Shown here in pieces: positions 22,499-33,070 of a stretch of DNA of 64,000 nt. Position numbers and translations under genes: made by a program. Position 1 is the first letter of the stretch; every line of letters starts with the position of its first letter. The notes under the pieces are model-generated. The model searched no databases and had not been told where the DNA came from. It worked only from the letters and a program-made list of their open reading frames with translations. Source of the DNA: Liolophura sinensis (taxonomy: Eukaryota > Mollusca > Polyplacophora > Chitonida > Chitonidae). The DNA lies in the NCBI RefSeq assembly GCF_032854445.1, contig NC_088301.1:26088402-26152401 (forward strand), written 5' to 3'.

Positions 22499-23186
22499 GT
22501 AAAGGAAGTTTATATACCTGAGATTGGGTGTGGTAGCTTTGACACACCTGACTGACTTCTTAAACCTATTTCAGTGTGTATGTACACACAGTTCACAGAC
22601 CACTACCTGTTTTCTTCGTCAATAATGCTTGGTTATAGGTAACCACGCCGGGCTTTATGGGAGATCGAGAATAAACTTCAAGAAAAAAGATGGATAAGGA
22701 AAAGATGATGAAAACAAGAACGCGACAGAGGATAAGAAAAAGATGATGACAATGTAGAGAAAAAAGAAGACATCGAAAATTGACTTGAGGAAGGTGTTAG
22801 TATCTACACCGAAACGTCGTACAGAATGAAGACAAAAGTTGTTATTCGTAAGCAAGCTTGTCAAGTTATTAAGATCAAACCCAACTTCTAAATGTCACTG
22901 AAATATGGCGACGAAGATGATGAATACGAAAAAGAGAGGAAGGCGGACAAGGAGAAGATGGTGAAAATTGGGAGAAAAGAAGACTACATGAGAAGAAGAA
23001 AAAGACAATGAAAATAAGTAGGTAGAAGAAAAAGAGGAAAAAAAAAAGAAGAGTAGGGCCTATTTCACTTTCAAATTTCACACACAGAGTAGCCTATATA
23101 ATGAATAAACATATGATATGGCTTTACATTTTTTGTGGAGCTCAGTTAATTAGCCGCTGCGAAATCATTCTCCTGTGTAATATTTA

Positions 23187-23232
23187 TTTTTATTTACTTT
23201 TTATTTTGATTAGTGTACGCCGTACTCAAAAC
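23187..23232 (-). mobile_element. SINE tail fragment abutting the GPCR exon copy
   Basis: TTTTGATTAGTGTACGCCGT followed by ACTCAA is the reverse complement of the main SINE 3' end (TTGAGTACGGCGTAAAACACCAATC). It stops next to the ATG of the pseudo-exon that follows. Confidence 0.6.
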
Positions 23233-23464
23233 ATGGCATCTGAGAATATAAACAACAGCGCTAATATTTCAGGGCTGAGGAACTACAGTTTGGCCGTCGT
23301 AAGCGCCGTGCCTGAGTTGTCCACAACAACTCTGAATATCTTGATGGCCATTCTGTCGGCCCTGGCTGGCTGTTTGAACATTCCTCTCATCGTACGATTA
23401 AAGATGGCGTAGGAAGCTTGTTCCGCCACCGGGTCTGCGATGTGCATCTTTAACTTGTCAATAG
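23233..23464 (+). pseudogene. Broken copy of GPCR exon 1, with stop at codon 60
   Basis: 232 bp, the same length as exon 1 of the GPCR at 33070-32839 but on the opposite strand about 9.4 kb away. It shares MASEN, LRNYSL, SAVPELSTT, LNILMAILSALAGCLNI and GSAMCIFNLS. Codon 60 is TAG (23410-23412) where the intact gene has TGG (Trp). The donor ATAG|GTAAGA and the first intron bases are also retained. The TM1 segment is otherwise intact. No matching exon 2 or 3 was found downstream. Probably a duplicated, inverted and dead exon; a readthrough or alternative transcript cannot be excluded from sequence alone. Confidence 0.9.
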
Positions 23465-23719
23465 GTAAGATCGTCTTTACTGGAAATTCTTCTGGAAAAA
23501 GTGCATATGTAAACTGTTTGTTTATATATACAATGATTTGCTGTACTTTAAAGCAAAGGTGCTGTAAATATATGTATATACTTTACAAAGTTAAACAAAG
23601 TAGATATAAGTCTATACAAAATCTAATGTACAAATAAATGCTAGTGCATGCCTATTGTAGATTTACAGTATTGACTTGCCTACGAACTTAATGCTTAATT
23701 TATACACTCCCTTTAAACT

Positions 23720-23905
23720 GAAATTTATTTATTTATTTAGTTGATTAGTGTTTTACGCCGTCCTCAAGAGTATTTCAGTTATACGACGGTGGCCAGCATT
23801 CTGGTGGGAGGAAACCGTGCAGAGCCCGGGGAAACCCACGACCATCCACAGGTTGCTGACAGACCTGCCCACATACGGCCGAGAGGAAACCAGCATGACC
23901 TCCTT
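23720..23905 (-). mobile_element. Main-family SINE, 3' two-thirds
   Basis: Reverse complement: (ATTT)n, GTGTTTTACGCCGTCCTCAA, a TTATACGACGGTGGCCAGCA block, the CCCGGGGAAACCCACGACCA block and ACATACGGCCGAGAGG. Confidence 0.9.
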
Positions 23906-25084
23906 GTCCTTTAATGCCAAGTCAAATATTCAAAGGGCTGTCGTTAACAAAAAGCCGAACTGAAAGGCCTAAATCCGACATTAAAAATAGGCCTGAGCTG
24001 ATCATGCAAAATTTCCTCAGGCAACTATCTATTTATTTATGTAAGAGTTACAGCGGTCAGGGTAATTATGGGTGGAATAATGGGTGTGTGTTGACGGAGC
24101 TGTTTCACCCAAGAGATTCGTCCACAAGCTGGGATGGGCCAAATTATCAGTAGTCCGAATCGATGTCAGGCAACAGCAAGGCGCCTAGAGGTCCCGTGAA
24201 CACATCGGCTTCCCTATCCAAAACGATGCTGTAAAGAAAACCGGAAGGTCTTGTACTTTCAAACTGCGCATCTGTTGTCTGAAATCGCCATCGCTAAGGA
24301 CTCCATGTTTATTAACCTCTCATAATCTGTTTTGCCTGTCAAGAGTGTCGAGCTAACTTGAGGAAACCACTCCATATTGTGAAGCAAATCAATGGCGACG
24401 GTTGTTTGTTCTTTCTTTTTTGTTCCGTTTTTCTCCGTAGCTCCATGCAGTGCTCACAGAAATAAATAATCGGAAGGGAATTATTTTGCGATGAATTTCC
24501 TCGGGATTATGACGTAGAAAACACCCCACAAAATATTGTCTGTAGGAATAATATAGCTCTTCTTGTGTTACCCCTAAATAGATATGAGAAAGAATTCGCC
24601 ATAATATCCTTGGAGACACGTTTTGTTCTTATGTTTTGATTTTCGTTTTGGGGGGATCACTATCAGTGTCAGGTCAATGGTACAAATGATTCTAGCTTTA
24701 TCGACGTTATGATTTCTGAATGGAAACAAAAAAGAGATATAGTTCGATCAGACTCAGTGGCTGCCGGCTTAAGAAGCCTATGGAAATCTGGAATTTTTTT
24801 GGAACGTGTTACAGAATCCTTGTGAAAGCTAACTAACTGGCCGTAGCTGTCACCCAATATCCCCTCTCTATTCCGGTTACGGAGAGATAACGTCTATATT
24901 CCAGCTAGACGACTAAATGACTTAATGAACACCCTTCATCAATGGAACCGAAACAGAAGTAGATATGAAGATCATTCTTCATTAGCACAACTCACTGCTA
25001 CACCTACTGCACCAGCACCTCTGGCCGCCATCGTATATAAGCGCAAATTTTTGAGAGCAGTGTAAAAGAGCGGTCAAAAAAAAA

Positions 25085-25347
25085 AAATATTTATTTATTT
25101 GATACGTGTTTTACGTCGTACTTAAGAATATTTCACTTACACGACGGAGGCCAGGATTAAGGTGAGAGGAAAGCTTGCAGGCCCGGGGGAAACTCACGAC
25201 CATCCGCAGGTTGCTCGACAGACTTTCCACTTACGGTTGGTGAGGAAGCCAGTATGAGCTGGACCTGAGCTCATAGCAACCGCATTGGTGAGAGGGTACT
25301 GGGTCATTACGCCGCGCTGGCATGCTAACCACCTCAGTCACGGAAGC
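25085..25347 (-). mobile_element. Near-full-length main-family SINE
   Basis: Reverse complement from the (ATTT)n tail through the conserved body to the tRNA-like head: box B region GGACCTGAGCTCATAGCAAC, then AACCACCTCAGTCACGGAAG, the complement of a CCGTGACTGAGGTGGTT A-box region. Confidence 0.88.
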
Positions 25348-25517
25348 CCCAGTAATATGTATTGCATTCTAACTTAGCGGTACAATACTCGCCTGATAAT
25401 ATCAAAAGTTTTACTTGGAGAACACTCCAGATCATGAATAGGTTCTAGGATGGTGCAGGTGTGTGATAAATTTAATAACAAATGACATATTACACTATGT
25501 GCAACATCGCTTTAATT

Positions 25518-25518
<1 letters not shown>

Positions 25519-25601
<83 letters not shown>

Positions 25602-25857
25602 GGTGGGTGGGTGGGTGTGTGTGTGTGTGTGGGTGGGTGGATAGATGTGTGTGGGTGGGTGTGTGTGTTTGGATGGATGTATGTATGTATGTATGTATGT
25701 ATGTATGGATGTATGTATGTATGTATGTATGTATGTATGTATGTATGTATGTATGTATGTATGGATGTATGTATGTATGTATGTATGTATGTATGTATGT
25801 ATGGATGCATGTATGGATGTATGTATGTATTTATTTATTTATTTATTTATTTATTTC
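25519..25857. repeat. Compound microsatellite (GT)n-(GGGT)n-(ATGT)n-(ATTT)n
   Basis: About 340 bases of successive simple repeats: TG, then GGTG/GGGT, then ATGT with GGATG interruptions, ending in (ATTT)n. It leads straight into a diverged SINE tail at about 25858. It keeps long open frames (CVCVCV, MYVCMYVC, THTHTH), which are not genes. Confidence 0.97.
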
Positions 25858-25990
25858 TTGTTTAATGCCATACTCTAGAATTTTTATGTGCACGATGGCC
25901 CTCAACTTTATGGATGGAGGGAAACGAGACTGCCCGCGATGAAAACCACTGACCTTTGGAAAGCTGCTGACCAACATTCTCTCAGGTCAC
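25858..25990 (-). mobile_element. Diverged SINE-like element
   Basis: TTTAATGCCATACTCTAGAA, then GCACGATGGCC and TTATGGATGGAGGGAAACGA resemble the reverse-complement 3' half of the main SINE but are much diverged. The (ATTT)n end of the preceding microsatellite would be its tail. Confidence 0.6.
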
Positions 25991-28855
25991 ATTTGTACAC
26001 CATATTGGTGGAAGACAAAAAGGTCATCATCGAATGTTAGACACCGCAAACGGGTACACGTGAATGATCGACCATTTGCTGTCGCCAAAACCCACAAGCA
26101 GTGGTAGCAGGCGAATCTATACACAGCTTTGAATCCACACCTCGTCACTTTATATTTATATTTATTTATACGTTATGGAAAGTGTAAAATGCCCTATTTC
26201 ATTTTTCTATAAAAAAAATCAATATTATCTCGTAAACTTGTGCCATTTGACTCAAACTAGGGTAATGAACATCTAATAAGTCTTTGCTGTGTAAATGAAG
26301 CTTAGGGACAAATTTCGAAATCGTGTTGTCATAGTAACCGGCTGTCAGCACTTAGGGACTTCATTCGTCAGTGATTAATTCTGCTCAAAGTGAATGTTCA
26401 GTTTGAGATGACTTCATGGAGTGTATAGAACTATATTATGTGAAAGTTGTTCTGAATTTCAGACTGTCGTATTTTCATCGATTTGAAGCAATTTGCTGAT
26501 TGACCCCAGAGTAATAGTTGATGAGCGCAGAGCCCATTTCTCAGAGCGATCAGAGCGAAGCCTTTCATAAGTTAACATGCTCGTTTGGATGGTTGTGATT
26601 TTCGTATAAAGTGCCTCACAGATGACAGTTCGTACCCAGCTTATATTCATATTATTTTAAACAATACTAACTTTTGTGTGTTGCAAAAACAGTTGCAATC
26701 CATCGTCATGGCGACATAAAAAAAATAATCAGCCCCAACAAGATAACCTATACAGGCGTCTTTGATTTTCATGCAGACCAACGGGAATACATCTCGCATA
26801 AAATATAATGGTGCAAAATATATCACATTTAAAATGCAATGGCTATTCAAAGCCTCTAAATGATGCAGTTGTTTGGAATAAAACATCGACTGGAGATTAT
26901 CAGGGTTGTAGACAGTATAGTCAAGTCTGCAATTGCCGGGCTTCCACTGTTTCCGGGGCATTTGTTGGCAATGTACGAACGACATCGGCCATTTGACGGT
27001 CTTACATGAAGTTGATGAAGATCATATGCCTTCTCAACAATATGATATCCAGTTAGACTTCGATTTTGCGTGCGGTACATTTGGAAAAATGGTAAAAAAT
27101 TGGTAAAATAAATATGTGTTTAGATCGTAGCTGGGATGTTTTATGCAGGATGTCCGTCACCATCATTACACATATATATTTGTTACCTCGTTTCTATGGT
27201 GATTTTAACATCAAATCTGTTTATTTATTCATCAGATCAGTCCAATAACAGTTCACTTAAGTCATCGCTTTGAACCCCTGCTTGTCGTTGCAGCACGTGC
27301 ACGTATTCTGTTACCAGAGAACGGTTGACAAACTGTGCACAGGAAACCATATAACGCAAGGCACAGGCGAGACAATTCTACGAAAATATGAACAAAAGGA
27401 CTTAACTATACACTTGACCAGTCGTGCGTTAGTGGCTGAGATCACGTGACCCCATTGGCCACGGGGTTAACCGTGTTCCAGAAGAACTCTGTATACGGCT
27501 CTTCCGGTGAGATAGGCCTACCAGTTTATTCAAAAACGTTGCCAGTATTTTATCTGTAACAAATTTGTGATAAACCAGTTTTATTGTTGCTGTAACAGTA
27601 ATATCGTAGGCTAACCCATGGTCATAATGGAAATTATGGTCTTTTGAAATAAATTAAAGTTTAAAACCACAGATGTGTTTCATACAGGAGGACATCAATC
27701 TCTTCAGATGTGGTATTAGTTTGAATGTATTTGTTGTCAAATGATAACGATGCTATATATTGTTTGTAACACATGTACTAACATTAACTATAGCCAAATT
27801 GATCCCTCTTCGCCATATATTTTCTTTTGCGAAAGACTGGCCGTAGATTTTATTGATCACCATTTTTTTTATTTATTAGTTTTGTTTTTGCTTTTTTTAT
27901 TATAACAACAAACCATTTTTACAGGTATACAATATTATGCAATCGTCTGTGGACGACACCTATACATGTAATACCAACAGTATGCTTACACGTGTGTATT
28001 ATATACATAATATTTACACGTTTCATCGAAATTCTCAGTTAGACAATTGTATATGTATATTTTTCATTAATACAGAAGAAAGTAATAACTTATACAATAT
28101 ATCATAGGAAGGCAAATAATTAAATAAATAAATAGGAACAATTATCAGAAATGATCTAGAAACCTAGACTAAATAGAAGTGAATTTATCCTCATTAGTTA
28201 GAAAAATAGTGCAATATTCTTAAGTACAGCGTAAAACACGGAGCTCGGAGTATACCACCGCCCTTCCTCACGAACCTAGCAAACCTCCTTACCTCAGCCG
28301 CAGCCGATGCAGCGAAAGATGGATAAAAAACCCAGGACCTCAGAGCGCCTTGACCACTCGACCACGCCCTGCTCCCTCTCAGTTCACTTGGGTACATGAA
28401 TGACACCCTTTGGTTAACGCTGTCCATCAAGGGTTGTCATTAGCTGACATGTCTAAACATGTCTGGGTCGATTAGGGAACAACTAAATACAAATTTCTCC
28501 AAACACACAATATTCTAAGAATATACATTTTTTCTTGTCATGAACAGTGAATGAATTCCATTCTTTTTCTAAGTTAAAGTATATCAAGCCTGCTTTCCGG
28601 ATAACCTGTAAAGCATAGGTCAATCCGCAGTCTTTTCACATGGTTATGATTTCTTATTCAAATATATATATATATATTTGTCTTGCACTCTGTTGTTACT
28701 ACCTGTGACATTCACTTGAATGCATATTAATATTTGACGATCCGCTTATAGATAAATTCATATGTTTTAAACTGTGAAGATCTGCTGTTCTTCTTGTCCT
28801 TTATCATGTTTTTCTTCTTTCATCAGAAATGTCAAATTCGAATGTCGTAAATTGT

Positions 28856-29398
28856 TTACGTTTTGCTGGACACGTTATCGATTTGCTGACTGATTGTCGC
28901 CGGACTGACCCGGATATCGCCAGGACTGAGCGTTGTTTGGTCAATTGTCTCGCCATCGTCGCATCTTTTAAAACATATGGCGGAGAACTTCAGCGCGCGA
29001 TTGGTTGTCAAGAAAATTATGGGATTGATGACAGGATGAAAGAAAATCAGAGCTCCGAAGACCTGAAACACGGAGAACCATTCCGATGAAAAGAAAGAGT
29101 CTTTACTGAGCAAATATTGGAGCTGCATGATCGAGGCAGGTGTCCAGCAGCAGAAATAAACCGCGATCACCAGAAGAATTATTTTAGCCATTCGCTTCTT
29201 CCGGACTTCGGATCGCTTCCCATGTCCAAATGACTGCTTGTCTCGAAAGATCTTTGCCAAAATTCTGCCGTACAGACTCATAATGATGAGCAATGGTAAC
29301 CCTAAAAATGTGATATTGATGTAAATTATGCTTTCCACTGCTCCAAAGGGCGAACAAAGATAGTACGTATTTCCATCGACAATGGGCAGGCGGGCAAA
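28856..29398 (-). CDS. GPCR exon 3 (ECL2, TM5-TM7, C-tail; aa 172-351)
   Basis: Acceptor TTTCTGTTACAG, phase 0. It starts FARLPIVDGNTYYLCSPFGA, giving the ECL2 cysteine, then TM5, TM6 and TM7 and a 35-40 residue Ser/Thr-containing tail that could be a phosphorylation target. Confidence 0.95.
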   Translation of the reverse strand, partial: FARLPIVDGNTYYLCSPFGAVESIIYINITFLGLPLLIIMSLYGRILAKIFRDKQSFGHGKRSEVRKKRMAKIILLVIAVYFCCWTPASIMQLQYLLSKDSFFSSEWFSVFQVFGALIFFHPVINPIIFLTTNRALKFSAICFKRCDDGETIDQTTLSPGDIRVSPATISQQIDNVSSKT

Positions 29399-29693
29399 CT
29401 GTAACAGAAAAGAGATGTACTTTATATATTGTTAGTAATGATGATTAGCTGAGGACGGATGCGAAGTAATTACATACAAACAGTAAGTGTGGAAATTGAT
29501 ATCGAGGTCGAGGATTTCATATCGGCTACATGTGTATCAAGGTGTGATTCTGTCAAATATATAGGGTCAATATAACTGACCAATTAATCAAATTGTAGGG
29601 AAACTACCCTTAGGGATATTAAATATATTAATGGAACGTACATGTTTATTCCATGGTACCATAAATAATGTAAGGCGTTGCTTTAATGATGCA

Positions 29694-29729
<36 letters not shown>

Positions 29730-32700
29730 GTTGTCTGCCAGCAACCCGCGGATGGTCGTGGGTTTCCCCCGGGCTCTGCCCGGTTTCCACCCACCATAAT
29801 GCTGGCCGCCGCCGTATAAGTGAAATATTCTTGAGTACGGCGTAAAACAAGAATCAAATAAATAAATAAAATATTCCATGTTGCATTCTGGAGAAAACAC
29901 GGAAATATGAAGGCGCCATTTTTGTGTGTTGATATTGGCGTAGGGTAAATGTGAACATTCCACCTATTTACCACAGGTAATAGGGTGGAGAATAGGACTG
30001 TCCCTTTTCAATTGAACTAGATGACTACATTTGAAAAAGGGCAATGCACCCAATTTTTGTATGAACACTATCTGACATATATCACCGCGATGGGACCGTG
30101 GATAGGGGAACATGTTCCGCCTATAGTAATTAGAGCATAGTTAAGCTATTCTGTTGTTCATACCTGCCTTTGCGATGACATTTTGTTGGCAAACTTATAA
30201 CATATTATACTTATTCATTAAATACAACGAATAAGTTTACCATATCTCGCGTATATTGGCAACTCGAGTTCAAACTGAGCTGACCATTGTTGTCCTGTAA
30301 TGCATGAGTGATGCTTCATCAGTTTCTTCTGAAAACGTCATCGAAAAGAAAGAAATCAACGTTAGACTACATACGGCTTAGTGTCAAATTACTTCAGGCT
30401 TTGACTCGTGTTGCCATTTGCGCCAGAAAAAAAAAAAAACGTTGTACCAAGTAAGATCTTACCAAAGCAAACTTGATGGGCACGATGGTTTCTAGGGCGC
30501 AGAAAATCCAAAGGCAAAGCAGCAAAAAGAGCATAAATCGCTTCCCGGTCAGTGTCCTAAAGCGGATGGGGTGGAACAGGGCACAGTAACTCTCCACAGA
30601 GAGAACTACCTTGGTGTTAACAGCCAGATACACGGAGAAGTACCTGATAAAGACGTATGCGTCACACGTGACCGCTGTCCAGGCCACCTGATTGGTCAGA
30701 TCTTGTATTCTCAGGGGTACCGAGGCAGCAATAAGCAAATCCGCTGTGATAAAAACATCAAATATATTTAACATGTTACATGCATTATGTATTGGTAATT
30801 GGTGAACTGTGACAGCCCAATGCGGCCATTGTTCCGTCGAACTGTATGGCAACTCGACAACGCAGCATGTTCGTTGATCCGTTGTCCTTCACTTACAAAA
30901 AGGGAACGCGTCATTTGACACATAAAATGAAAAAAGCGAATGGTGTCGTTTTGTCGCACTAAAATCTGATAGTTGAGGGGAAGAAAACAGCGCCACATTA
31001 AATTTGGACTGGAAACACGTCAAAACGACATTTTAATTTTATTTTAAAACATTAAAACATTTACAATCAAAGATCAGAGATTCACGCTATTTGTAAATGT
31101 TTTGTGATTGAAGTAACTATATTTAATTTATATATTTTCTAACTATAATATCGTGTTGTCGCGTTGTTAATTTTACAACACTTGATTTGAAACAGCCAGG
31201 AAACGACATCACACATTAAAATGATGTTCTTCTCTGTCCAAATAAAGACAACATTTTAGCGTAAAATGTCGCCGTTTTGCGTTGTCAACCGAAGTATTGT
31301 AGAATGAGAGTGATGCATTAATTTAACGTATAAAATGGAACGTTTTCCTACTGATTAAGCATAGAGATTTAGACGGCACGAATGCACAGTGGCTGCTCTG
31401 CTTGTGCCCATATACAGATATAGTGGACAGAATATTTCATTGTTTTCTGGTTTTCAAAAGAGTCCCTTATATATACAATGCTTTTTAGTTCCAGAACTCG
31501 ACAGAAATTACATTCAAAACAAAAGTTTCCAAAGCTGTTCTTTGAAACGTAGATGATCTAGTATATAGGTGGTATTTGTGATCACACTCCCAAGCGCTTC
31601 ATAGTGACGGGGCCGCTGACATCAATGACAACAACCACTTATTACGAACGTCTTTACATTGTCATACTGTCAGAGCTACCTTCGTAAGTGATGAGCTACG
31701 CTGACGGCAAAGAAGTCACTTATTGCTATAGTTTAGGAACAATACAGATCAACGTCGAAAACTGGTATTGTTTGTTTGATTCTGTTCATGACAAGTGCTC
31801 TAGTATACGGAAGTCCATTCGCATTTTGTCTGTGACCATCTCCATCTTGTGCACGATCAATGCAGTATACGATTGGCTCAGCGTTGCCTTTATCTGCCAA
31901 GTAAGCTTTTAGCTTTTAGGTATACTTGATGGAGAATTTTCCCAATACAGACACATTACTATAACAAAGGATGTATGTTCACTTGAAATTTGCATGCAAA
32001 AAGATATGTAAGTTGGGCAACAGTGCATTTTTCTGCAGAAAAAAACAGCTCTGTTTTATATTGCAAATATATACGGTTAGTTACAAAGTTACGTATAAGC
32101 AAGGTGTTGCAAGCGTGCAACATCGCGTCAGTGTTTCTCATGGCCAATATCCTGAATGTAAAAGTCCCAAACTCCTATCCGATCTATATCCCAAAAAAGT
32201 CCCAAACTCCTATCCGATCTATATCCCAAAAAAGTCCCAAACTCCTATCCGACATATATCCAAAAAAGTCCCAAACTCCTATCCGACATATATCCAAAAA
32301 AAGTCCCGAACTACTATCCCACAAGATGGTAAATTAGAGATATACTCTCTTTAAATACAAATGTTGCAATGTCAAAGTATGTTCAAAATAATACCACACC
32401 TTAAATGCTGTATAATATACATGTTCATTTACCCTAAAAATATGCTTTCTCTCTACCACAACTGCCAAAATGTTAGATTTAATATACTTTAATAATATTA
32501 AATCAAACATTTTGGCAGTTGTGGCAAGAGAAAGCATATTTTTGGGATATTCTTCACATCATTTCAGTTTTAAGAGGTGCACCAGCGAGGTGCAGTGACC
32601 CAGGAGCCTCACTATAGTGCGGTCGCTGTGAGTTCTAGTCCAGCTCATGTTGGCTTCCTCTCCGGCCGTAGGTTGGAAGGCCGGGAAGTACAGCAAATCA

Positions 32701-33070
32701 TTGTATTTATATACAGTATGTCGGAAATGTGGAATATGAAAAACTTATGTTTTTTGACATTCTGAGATAATGAAGTATTCTGGTAAAGAAATCAGTTCTT
32801 ACTTTTTGCAGAATAATTTCCAGTAAAGACGATCTTACCTACTGACAAGTTAAAGATGCACATCGCAGACCCGGTGGAGGAACCAGCTTTCCAAGCCATC
32901 CTTAATCGTACCATGAGGAGAATGTTCAAACAGCCAGCCAGGGCCGACAGAATGGCCATCAAGATATTCAGAGGTGTTGTGGACAACTCAGGCACGGCGC
33001 TTAGAACGCCCAAACTGTAGTTCCTCAACACTGAATCATTAGTGCTGATAGTGATATTCTCAGATGCCAT
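28856..33070 (-). CDS. Class A (rhodopsin-like) G-protein-coupled receptor, orphan, 3 exons, 351 aa
   Basis: Exons on the minus strand: 33070-32839, 30743-30463, 29398-28856 (stop included). Splicing joins V77 and A78 to restore the TM2 signature NLSVADLL. Landmarks: N-glycosylation sites at N5, N11 and N17; TM1 about 34-56 (N49); TM2 with D79; ECL1 W99; C104 at the TM3 start paired with C186 in the second extracellular loop; TM4 about 146-168; TM5 with P206 and Y214; basic third loop (KRSEVRKKRMAK); TM6 CCWTP at 254-258; TM7 NPIIF at 296-300; cysteines 313 and 317 as possible palmitoylation sites. The protein should sit in the plasma membrane and couple to heterotrimeric G proteins. Odd: ESY (128-130) replaces DRY and NPIIF replaces NPxxY. 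CWxP and the disulphide suit a peptide or amine receptor, but I cannot name a ligand or subfamily. Exon 1 is repeated in copy 2 and as a pseudo-exon. Confidence 0.93.
29698..29728. repeat. (TA)n microsatellite
   Basis: A TA run directly in front of a truncated SINE, inside GPCR intron 2. Confidence 0.9.
29730..29872 (+). mobile_element. 5'-truncated main-family SINE in GPCR intron 2
   Basis: Starts at TGTCTGCCAGCAACC and continues GGATGGTCGTGGGTTTCCCC, the CCACCATAATGCTGGCCGCC block and the TTGAGTACGGCGTAAAACAA end with an (AAAT)n tail. Antisense to the GPCR. It lacks the tRNA-like head. Confidence 0.92.
30463..30743 (-). CDS. GPCR exon 2 (TM2-TM4; aa 78-171)
   Basis: Acceptor TTATCACAG, donor TTG|GTAAGA; enters in phase 1 and leaves in phase 0. 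It encodes ADLLIAASVPLR, the Cys of TM3, SVESYCALFHPIRF (the DRY region) and a hydrophobic TM4. Confidence 0.94.
32158..32313. repeat. 35-bp minisatellite, about 4 units, in GPCR intron 1
   Basis: The unit is AGTCCCAAACTCCTATCCGA followed by TCTATATCCCAAAAA; the last units have CATATATCC instead of CTATATCCC. It lies just left of the duplicated segment and has no counterpart next to copy 2. Confidence 0.95.
32432..32545. mobile_element. Fold-back (inverted-repeat) element, about 54-bp arms
   Basis: The left arm begins CCCTAAAAATATGCTTTCTC and contains CCACAACTGCCAAAATGTT; the right arm is its near-perfect reverse complement (AACATTTTGGCAGTTGTGG ... GAGAAAGCATATTTTTGGG), with a spacer of only a few bases. 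It would form a long hairpin. Likely a palindromic MITE; no internal gene. The same element appears at 39310-39426 in copy 2. Confidence 0.85.
32572..32692 (+). mobile_element. SINE head fragment (copy 1)
   Basis: GTGACCCAGGAGCCTCACTA, CGGTCGCTGTGAGTTCTAGT (box B region) and CCAGCTCATGTTGGCTTCCT, cut off after the GGAAGGCC region. Counterpart in copy 2 at about 39466-39592. Confidence 0.75.
32839..33070 (-). CDS. GPCR exon 1 (N-terminus, TM1, start of TM2; aa 1-77)
   Basis: The ATG (MASENITIST) has a purine-rich context (GTCAAAAATGGC). The exon ends TCAGTAG|GTAAGA in phase 1. Reading on past the donor gives only 15 more residues before a stop, which shows that splicing is required. Confidence 0.93.

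Larger units (their letters stand above)
17886..23186. other. Upstream of CCM2: no gene recognised
   Basis: About 5.3 kb that should contain the CCM2 promoter and any 5' UTR exon. A sequence ending CAG|GTAAGT on the minus strand (exon edge 18479) is a good donor and could be a non-coding first exon; it cannot be coding with the ATG at 17885 because the phase does not fit. Otherwise there are the microsatellite at 18905-18990, old SINE fragments, a GTTTGTTGG-rich tract at 21660-21780 and a G-rich tract at 22450-22498. Confidence 0.5.
23465..28855. other. Intergenic, between GPCR exon copy and GPCR 3' end: no gene seen
   Basis: Apart from the two SINEs, the compound microsatellite and a fragment of the older SINE family at about 28247-28385, I see no exon, RNA gene or conserved motif. 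Open frames are short and have no recognisable content. Confidence 0.5.

Noticed and set aside
22681-23050. Purine-rich GAA/AAG tract, considered as an acidic/basic coding region or a retroelement end
   Set aside because: Frames are broken, the two purine-rich halves are only loosely alike, and no protein domain or target repeat could be identified.
25463-25942. Long Cys/Val-, Tyr/Met- and Thr/His-repeat frames on both strands
   Set aside because: They are translations of the compound GT/GGGT/ATGT/ATTT microsatellite; no start context, splice sites or non-repeat coding sequence.
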